From Tundrisphaera sp051175315 (lineage in GTDB: Bacteria > Planctomycetota > Planctomycetia > Isosphaerales > Isosphaeraceae): a DNA stretch of 64,000 nt. Below are positions 58,769 to 64,000 of the stretch, piece by piece. Under the pieces are notes generated by a model, which saw nothing but the letters and a program-made list of their open reading frames with translations, did no database searches and was not told where the DNA came from. The position numbers were made by a program, and so were the translations under genes. The stretch lies in the NCBI RefSeq assembly GCF_051175315.1, contig NZ_CP195100.1, forward strand, positions 5,208,001-5,272,000, written 5' to 3'. How positions within the stretch are numbered: position 1 is the first letter of the stretch; each line of letters begins with the position of its first letter.

Positions 58769-59748
58769 AAATTATCATCAGGTGCTATCTGGAAAATGTT
58801 AGCGGAATCGGTCAACACATCTGGCATCTTGCCCACCAGCTTGAACGGCTAGGACATCAGGTCAAGTTCGATTCAATGTCGAACTGGTCATGGTTGCCAG
58901 ATTATTTCGTGGAACGCATTGCAGCCTATGGCGAACAAGGTCAAGTCATACAGGTATGCGGACTGTGGGAGCCATGCCCACCAGGTGCGATCTATTGGGC
59001 ACAATGGGAAGCTGATCAACTGTGTGAAGAATATGTTGCTAACCTGAATGGTGCAAGAATGGTAATCACATCTTGCGAATTCGCGAAACAAGCATTTCTT
59101 CGCTCTGGCGTCATTGTCCCTATCGAAGTGATTCCATTGGGCGTCGATCTAGAAGAGTTTCATCCTATCATTGAACCTGGTGAAGAATGTCGTTTCGGCG
59201 TGATTGCCAACATGATATCAGGACGCAGGAAGAACATCGAAGGTGTCATTGACGCATTCCGCACTGCATTTCATGGGGACGAAGTCCATTTGCAATTGAA
59301 GATCAATATCCAGGATCGTATCCCACCGATTTCGGATGTTGGTATATCCGTGGTGAAGGGAATGTTTTCTACGGAACATCTAAGGTGGTGGTATAACTCC
59401 CTGACTTGCTTGGTATCAGGAGCATTGGGAGAAGGATTCGGACTATGCCCACTGCAAGCGATGGCGTGTGGGAGACCCTTCATCGGCGTGTTGGAGCATG
59501 GTCACCGTGAATACTGCGATGAAACGACCGGATATCCTGTGACCTATACCACGCAGGCATGTCCTTGGTATTTCAATGGAGGGAACATGATGGTGCCTGA
59601 TATTCCTTCGATGGCTGCTGCCATGCGTCAAGTTTATGAGGATCGGCAGACGGCTATAGAGAAGGGCAAGGCATCGTTGGAGCGTGCCAAGGAATTTACC
59701 TGGGAGATTATGGGAGCTAGGGTGGACAAGGTGCTAATGAGTCTTTGA
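58765..59748 (+). CDS. GT4-type glycosyltransferase
   Basis: 327 residues, GT-B fold. N-terminal G-I-G-Q-H-I-W-H-L-A, then V-I-P-L-G-V-D-L-E-E-F-H and the nucleotide-sugar motif G-E-G-F-G-L-C-P-L-Q-A-M-A-C-G. The substrate may be a virion protein, phage DNA or a host surface glycan. It is the last gene of the late operon and ends one base before the convergent cargo gene. Confidence 0.85.
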   Translation: MKIIIRCYLENVSGIGQHIWHLAHQLERLGHQVKFDSMSNWSWLPDYFVERIAAYGEQGQVIQVCGLWEPCPPGAIYWAQWEADQLCEEYVANLNGARMVITSCEFAKQAFLRSGVIVPIEVIPLGVDLEEFHPIIEPGEECRFGVIANMISGRRKNIEGVIDAFRTAFHGDEVHLQLKINIQDRIPPISDVGISVVKGMFSTEHLRWWYNSLTCLVSGALGEGFGLCPLQAMACGRPFIGVLEHGHREYCDETTGYPVTYTTQACPWYFNGGNMMVPDIPSMAAAMRQVYEDRQTAIEKGKASLERAKEFTWEIMGARVDKVLMSL

Positions 59749-60831
59749 TTAGAAGTTTCTAGCATCTTGCATGTGGATCATAACCCTTTCAGTGACGTTG
59801 AAAATGCCATAGGACTTATAAATTTCCGTCATTTCGTCCCATGTAATCTGCTTTGAACCAACCATGCCATACTCGAATAGCTCACCAAATGTCCTGTGTG
59901 ATAGTGATCGATTCCGAACATACTCTCTTTTTATAGATTTCCCCTTGTTCTTGTTTGGTTGCCAAGATTCGTTCATGACGCAGATTGGTATGTGCAGGCT
60001 GCTAGAAACTGTCTTGGATGTTGGTTCCTTCAGTCTGTCTGTGGGGCGAACAAAAGCCGCACAGTTGGGGAGCCTATACGATGTATATGCCACATTGTCC
60101 ATGCTGCAAAGTCGGTTCTTGCAAGCCGCGTTTGTCATTCTGTTAATCTGGTTGTTGTCTCTTTCATTATGATGAATGACATCATCGTAGGGTTCCCATA
60201 GTTTGTATTGGACCATGACAAGTCTAGCGGTTTTCTCCTTGCAGTTTAGATTTTCGTAAACCAAATCGCATCCAATCTTTTCTTCTAATGCCATAAGGTG
60301 TGCCGCTCTGACCCTTAAAATTCTTCCTTCGTGAAGCTGATAGTCTTTGTAATCGTTTCCGGCACCGCATTCTGGTAAACCAAGACCAGACGCAATTGCA
60401 TCTCCCCAAATAAGTTGAGCTTCACGATTTTCTCTAGGTTCAAGTTCTTGCCTTACATCCTGATACCTTGCAATCTTGTTTTCCAATAGATGGCGGTCTT
60501 CATCATCATCCAATGCGGCAATCTGAAGTTGCATCTTCTTGATTTCAGCCGTGATATATTGAACAGGAGTTATTTCAATCCTATCAACCGCAGATTGTGC
60601 GTTAGCATGTTGCCGAATTTCCTGTGCAAGTAGGGTTTCATTCGGTTTGTCCAGCAAACGGTTTACGTTTAGAAAGATTTCTGGTGCCACTTCCCTTCCC
60701 AATGCTTCCGCCTGCTTATAGGTAATCTTGTGTCTTCCACGACCTGACGCTATCTCCATTCCGTCCCGTAACGCGCTGGCGGTCGCCCACTCGATGTCCA
60801 ATTGAATCCGCTGATCTTCGGTAAGTTCCAT
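59749..60831 (-). CDS. Orphan cargo gene, possible nuclease
   Basis: 360 residues, AGAGG before the ATG, alone on the reverse strand just inside attR. The N-terminal 130 residues are helical; then D-L-V-Y-E-N-L-N ... V-M-V-Q-Y-K looks like a PD-(D/E)XK-type D...QxK pair, followed by a Cys-containing segment (AACKNRLCSMDN, PNCAAF). I do not recognise the family. The location and strand are those of lysogenic-conversion genes, often anti-phage. A nuclease role is a hypothesis. Confidence 0.6.
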   Translation of the reverse strand: MELTEDQRIQLDIEWATASALRDGMEIASGRGRHKITYKQAEALGREVAPEIFLNVNRLLDKPNETLLAQEIRQHANAQSAVDRIEITPVQYITAEIKKMQLQIAALDDDEDRHLLENKIARYQDVRQELEPRENREAQLIWGDAIASGLGLPECGAGNDYKDYQLHEGRILRVRAAHLMALEEKIGCDLVYENLNCKEKTARLVMVQYKLWEPYDDVIHHNERDNNQINRMTNAACKNRLCSMDNVAYTSYRLPNCAAFVRPTDRLKEPTSKTVSSSLHIPICVMNESWQPNKNKGKSIKREYVRNRSLSHRTFGELFEYGMVGSKQITWDEMTEIYKSYGIFNVTERVMIHMQDARNF

Positions 60832-61057
60832 GTCGCCTCTGTCTCTCGATTCTGGTTCGCTCCGATCGTCAGTTCAATTTTACCTGATAGGTGAACCACG
60901 GATTCAGCGATTCGGCGATTGCGAAAATTCCAAGCTGCCCTGACCTACCTGGGACTGGGAACATCTTCTTCCTGGCGATCCCCTGCCCTGCCCTGTAAGC
61001 TGAAATTCCCGCTACAAAACAAGCAAAATGACGAAAACCAGTGAAAGGGCGTTCATT
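60832..61057. other. Phage right end before the hijacked host start
   Basis: 226 nt without a gene except a short in-frame extension (ATG 61028). It must contain the promoter that now drives the host isomerase gene and the divergent promoter of the cargo gene. GCGATTCGGCGATTGCG near 60907 has internal repeats. Confidence 0.45.
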
Positions 61058-61849
61058 ATGTCAGGACTGCAACTGGGTTCCATCACCTACAACATCGCCA
61101 AGGATTGGGACCTGCCCACGATCCTCAAGAAGTTCGAGGCCCTGAAGTATCTCGGCGTCGAGCTGCGGACCGGGCACAAGCATGGGGTCGAGGTCGGGCT
61201 CAGCAAGGCGCAGCGGGACGAGGTGAAGAAGAGGTTCGACGACTCGCCGGTCGACCTGGCCGGGATGGGCAGCGCCTTCGAGTTCCAGTCGGCGGACCCG
61301 GCCCAGGTCCGCGAGAACATCGAGGGGACCAAGGCCTACGTCCGCCTCGCGCACGACATCGGGGCGCCGGGCGTGAAGGTCCGTCCCAACGGGTTGGCCA
61401 AGGGGGTCGATCCGGAGGCGACCTACGCCCAGATCGGCAAGGCGCTCCGCGAGGTCGGCGAGGATGCCGCGGACTTCGGGGTGGAGATCCGGGTCGAGGT
61501 CCACGGGTCGGTCACGCAACTGATCCCGAACTTCGCCAGGATCATGCAGCACGCCGACCACCCCAACGTCTACACGTGCTGGAACAGCAACCCGACCGAC
61601 GTGGTGGACGGGTCGATCCGCGAGAACTTCAAGCTGCTGGCCCCGAAGATCCGCGAGGTCCACCTCCGCGACCTCACCGACGAGGCGTACCCCTGGCGCG
61701 ACCTGTTCGCCCTGCTGGCCGAGTCGGGCTATCAGGGGTACACCCTGGCCGAGATCCCGGAGAGCCCCGACCCCGAGCGCGTGCTCCGCTACTTCCGCTC
61801 GCTCTGGCTGGCCTACCAGCCCACCCCGGCGGCCACCGGCAAGGGCTGA
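61058..61849 (+). CDS. Sugar phosphate isomerase/epimerase, phage-supplied start
   Basis: 263 residues; AAAGGG lies 8 nt before ATG 61058. TIM-barrel family (AP endonuclease 2-like): LGVELRTGHKHGVE, FGVEIRVEVHGSVTQLIP, VYTCWNSNPTD, IREVHLRDLTD and YTLAEIPES carry the conserved metal-binding Glu/His/Asp positions. Residues M-S-G come from phage DNA; from L-Q-L-G-S onward the frame is host, while the native start (M-L-Q-L-G-S) remains at 26178. High GC returns immediately after the 13-bp core. The gene stays intact but changes promoter and first residues. Confidence 0.88.
   Translation: MSGLQLGSITYNIAKDWDLPTILKKFEALKYLGVELRTGHKHGVEVGLSKAQRDEVKKRFDDSPVDLAGMGSAFEFQSADPAQVRENIEGTKAYVRLAHDIGAPGVKVRPNGLAKGVDPEATYAQIGKALREVGEDAADFGVEIRVEVHGSVTQLIPNFARIMQHADHPNVYTCWNSNPTDVVDGSIRENFKLLAPKIREVHLRDLTDEAYPWRDLFALLAESGYQGYTLAEIPESPDPERVLRYFRSLWLAYQPTPAATGKG
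61070..61082 (+). other. attR core, CAACTGGGTTCCA
   Basis: Identical to 26184-26196 in direct orientation. Here it encodes Q-L-G-S plus the first base of the next codon in the isomerase. Confidence 0.88.
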
Positions 61850-61862
61850 GGCCCGCGTCTGG

Positions 61863-62489
61863 TCACGGCACCCGGCGGAGAAGCCAGCCCAGGGCGGTCA
61901 GGGCGTATGCGACCAGCGGCCCGAACAGGACCAGGAGGATGGCGGCCTTCAGGACCGTCCTCCGCTTCTCGCCGGGCTCCGGGGCCAGGTCGTCCCAGGC
62001 GTCCTCGGTGTCGTCCTCGGGCTTGGCCGGGGCCCAGGTCTGGTCGATCAGGATCCGGGCCTGCGAGGCCAGGTCGGCCGGGACCATGAGCCGGACCCCC
62101 CCGGTCGCGACCTGGTAATAGATGTTGCCGGCCATCCGCTCGCCATCCAGGAACGTCGGGATCCCCTCGGCCTCCAGACGGATCCGGGGGGCATTGGCCT
62201 GATTCGGGTGGGGATAGGTCGCCACCGTGACCAGCTTCGATCGGTCGCCGATGAACTCGTCGCGGGGCGGATCGTCGAGGAGTTCGACCTCGTGCTTCGG
62301 GCAGGGGTATCCGGCGTGCAGCTTCCAGAAGTCCTCGCACGTCGGGCAATAGCCTTGATTGGCCAGCCGGTCGCCGCACTGGGGGCACAGCTCCGGGTCC
62401 GTTCCGGGCTTCGCCCCGGCGCCGCAGCGAGGGCAGAATCTAGGGATCGCGTCGGAGTTCGGGCCGGCGGCCGGATCATGGGTGGTCAT
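61863..62489 (-). CDS. Zinc-ribbon, DUF2007 and membrane-helix protein
   Basis: 208 residues from ATG 62489, with GAGG 5 nt upstream; the open frame continues upstream but is not protein-like. Two or three zinc ribbons (FCPRCGAGAK, LCPQCGDRL, YCPTCEDFWK) are followed by a DUF2007-like 'signal transducing' fold (TYPHPNQANAPRIRLEAEGI ... GGVRLMVPADLASQA) and a C-terminal membrane helix. It converges on the isomerase gene 13 nt away. It is probably a membrane-tethered sensor or adaptor. Confidence 0.75.
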   Translation of the reverse strand: MTTHDPAAGPNSDAIPRFCPRCGAGAKPGTDPELCPQCGDRLANQGYCPTCEDFWKLHAGYPCPKHEVELLDDPPRDEFIGDRSKLVTVATYPHPNQANAPRIRLEAEGIPTFLDGERMAGNIYYQVATGGVRLMVPADLASQARILIDQTWAPAKPEDDTEDAWDDLAPEPGEKRRTVLKAAILLVLFGPLVAYALTALGWLLRRVP

Positions 62490-62858
62490 GGAAACCTCGT
62501 CGTCCCGATCCCGGATCGACCCCCGGGCTGGCTCAAACATGGTATCCTGGACCGATCGGATCGGGAAAGTCCATTCGATCGCCGAACCATCCCGGTTCGC
62601 CGATCGAAGGAATTTATCGATCTTCCGGAACGTTCGAGGCGGCCCTGCGTCTAAATGACATGGCCGGCCGGATCGGAATGGGCGGCACCCTCGCCCGCTG
62701 ATGAACCGGTCCATCCGGCGACCTCGCATGATCGTCGCGGTCAGGCCCGAAAACTTGCGGTCCTTCCCGTCCCCGCACTCCCCGTGTGACATATTATCTG
62801 CAAACCGACGGACCGTGCCCTCCATTCGGAGCCGGTTCGTCGGTGGGAGTCTCCACCC
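62490..62858. other. Host intergenic region between divergent genes
   Basis: 369 nt without a convincing gene. It must hold two divergent host promoters; I see no clear motif. Confidence 0.4.
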
Positions 62859-64000
62859 ATGGCCGCTTCGTCGAATGAGTCGTTCGGGTTGAAAGTGACC
62901 ACCGCCATCTGCATCGCCCTCACGGTGGTGATGCTGGTCGGGGTGTACTTCCTGAACTCCAGCTACAATGAAGAGTACGCTCGACGCACCGACGCCGAGA
63001 AGAAGGCTGCGGACGCCGGCAACTCGCTCCGCGAGGCCACCAATCAGGCCAACGAATATCGCAAGCTCCTCGGCTACGAGACCCTGGAAGATTTCGAGGC
63101 CGCCAAGGCCCAGATCAAGAAGGATGAGACCCAGCTCAAGGCCGACATCCAGAGCATCACCAACGAAGTCACCGCGATGGTGACGGACTTCCAGAAGAAG
63201 GCCGACGCCAAGTCGATCGACACCGCCCAGTTCGAGGCGATGAAGACGAAGGTCAGGGAACTGACCGATGCCTTCCTGAACAACGCCGACCAGTCGGCCA
63301 AGGCCAACATGGTCCGCCTCAAGGACCTGATGGCCAACCTCTCCCGGACGACCTCCGCCCTGAGCCTCAACTACATCGACCTGCGCAACCAGCTCGAGAA
63401 GTCCAACGAGGTGAACAACAAGGCGCGTTCGGTGCTCGAAGAGACCACCCGCGCCGCCAAGGCCGAGCTGGAGGCGACGATCAAGGGCGGCGAAGAGGCC
63501 CGGGAGGAGCTGGTGGCGGCCAACCGCAAATACGCGGATGATATCGCCATCCTGGAATCCAAGATGACCAACATGGCCAACGAGCTGACCGCCAAGCTCG
63601 AAGGCAAGACGAAGACCGTCGCCGACCTGTCCAACGTCCTCCGCGACCTCCGCGACGAGATGTCGAAGAAGGAAGACGTGATGGACAAGCCGGGCGGCCG
63701 GGTCACCTTCGTCGACTACGCGTCGAACATCGTCCGCGTGAACGTCAACCGCTCCATGGGCGTCCGCCCGCTGATGCGGTTCACGATCTTCGACAAGAAC
63801 GCCTCGGGCATCCCCAGCGACAAGCCCAAGGCGACCGTCGAGCTGGTCAAGGTCGGCGACCCGCAGAAGGGTGAGACCGACAGCCTGGCCCGGATCATCA
63901 GGACCGACAACCCGACCGACCCGATCCGCTACAACGACTACATTTACTCGGTGGGCTGGAGCTACGACCGTCCCCAGCGGTTCGACCTGATCGGCAAGAT
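62859..64000 (+). CDS. Membrane-anchored coiled-coil protein, partial
   Basis: The frame is open to the end of the window (380 codons so far). GGGAG lies 10 nt before the ATG. One N-terminal membrane helix (TAICIALTVVMLVGVYFLN) precedes about 230 residues of coiled coil (KKAADAGNSLREATNQANEY...), then a beta-rich domain (GGRVTFVDYASNIVRVNVNR...). Planctomycete-specific architecture, possibly an envelope-spanning or divisome-associated protein. C-terminus not seen. Confidence 0.75.
   Translation, partial: MAASSNESFGLKVTTAICIALTVVMLVGVYFLNSSYNEEYARRTDAEKKAADAGNSLREATNQANEYRKLLGYETLEDFEAAKAQIKKDETQLKADIQSITNEVTAMVTDFQKKADAKSIDTAQFEAMKTKVRELTDAFLNNADQSAKANMVRLKDLMANLSRTTSALSLNYIDLRNQLEKSNEVNNKARSVLEETTRAAKAELEATIKGGEEAREELVAANRKYADDIAILESKMTNMANELTAKLEGKTKTVADLSNVLRDLRDEMSKKEDVMDKPGGRVTFVDYASNIVRVNVNRSMGVRPLMRFTIFDKNASGIPSDKPKATVELVKVGDPQKGETDSLARIIRTDNPTDPIRYNDYIYSVGWSYDRPQRFDLIGK

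Larger units (their letters stand above)
26184..61082. mobile_element. Temperate siphovirus-like prophage, about 34.9 kb
   Basis: A block with markedly lower GC than both flanks, bounded by a 13-bp direct repeat and starting with a large serine integrase. It contains lysogeny-type small regulators, a primase-helicase, an iteron origin, small and large terminase, portal, scaffold, capsid, connector, tail tube, tape measure and tail fibre. No sheath or baseplate-wedge genes were recognised, which favours a siphovirus. All structural genes appear full length, so the prophage may be functional. An endolysin was not recognised. Confidence 0.93.

Noticed and set aside
61028..61057. Earlier ATG for the isomerase (M-T-K-T-S-E-R-A-F-I)
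   Set aside because: The ATG at 61058 has AAAGGG at proper spacing and gives a length closer to the native protein; the earlier ATG has no such site.
26184..61082. Gene transfer agent or degraded prophage
   Set aside because: It has a cognate integrase, clear att repeats, a replication module and an iteron array, and no visibly broken structural genes.
62490..62825. Upstream extension of the zinc-ribbon/DUF2007 frame
   Set aside because: The extra 112 residues are Arg-rich and featureless; a good ribosome binding site precedes the ATG at 62489.

Overview
The window is a very GC-rich planctomycete chromosome, probably family Isosphaeraceae (inferred from gene content and base composition). 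It is interrupted by one compositionally distinct insert of about 35 kb, an apparently intact temperate siphovirus-like prophage.

Host left flank (1-26,177). A leftward block of large envelope genes runs from a PQQ/TPR-type secreted protein through a MoxR ATPase, a DUF58 protein, a BatA-type vWA protein, a vWA/amidotransferase-like membrane protein and a DUF4175-like coiled-coil giant to a secreted protein that leaves the window. This is the planctomycete version of a MoxR/Bat cluster. Next come a cupredoxin-domain secreted protein, a small lipoprotein, PTS Enzyme I (ptsI), an NCS2-like permease, a secreted beta-helix protein, and a polytopic GT-C-like membrane protein whose 3' end overlaps that of the beta-helix gene.

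Prophage (26,184-61,082). It is bounded by a 13-bp direct repeat, CAACTGGGTTCCA. The left copy lies in the orphaned 5' end of a host gene (M-L-Q-L-G-S...). The right copy lies in codons 5-9 of a host sugar-phosphate isomerase-like gene, for which phage DNA now supplies the start codon and ribosome binding site. From left to right the phage carries: a large serine integrase; an accessory gene with an ADP-ribosyltransferase-like N-terminus; a leftward operon of very small proteins (HTH, zinc-finger and membrane types); a divergent HTH/HNH switch; a primase-helicase; a nested inverted-repeat iteron array (candidate origin); an HNH nuclease; an intergenic region rich in RNA structure, with a predicted pseudoknot and terminators; holin-like genes; a small-terminase candidate; a second, small serine recombinase; a metallopeptidase-like protein and a zinc-ribbon/Vsr-like nuclease; a leftward large terminase divergent from portal, scaffold and capsid; a collagen-like tail fibre; head-tail connector, tail tube and tape-measure genes; cysteine-rich tail proteins; a DUF3431 protein and a GT4 glycosyltransferase; and a lone reverse-strand cargo gene just inside the right end. 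No tail sheath was recognised, and the tape measure suggests a flexible tail of roughly 110 nm. No endolysin was recognised.

Host right flank (61,058-64,000). It holds the re-started sugar-phosphate isomerase gene, a zinc-ribbon/DUF2007 membrane protein on the opposite strand, and the start of a coiled-coil membrane-anchored protein that leaves the window.

The most noteworthy items are the start-codon-replacing integration, the iteron origin, the structured RNA region, and a recurrent TAnATA box 4-6 nt upstream of start codons that mostly lack Shine-Dalgarno sequences, mainly at the head of phage transcription units. The last suggests a phage class of leaderless promoters.
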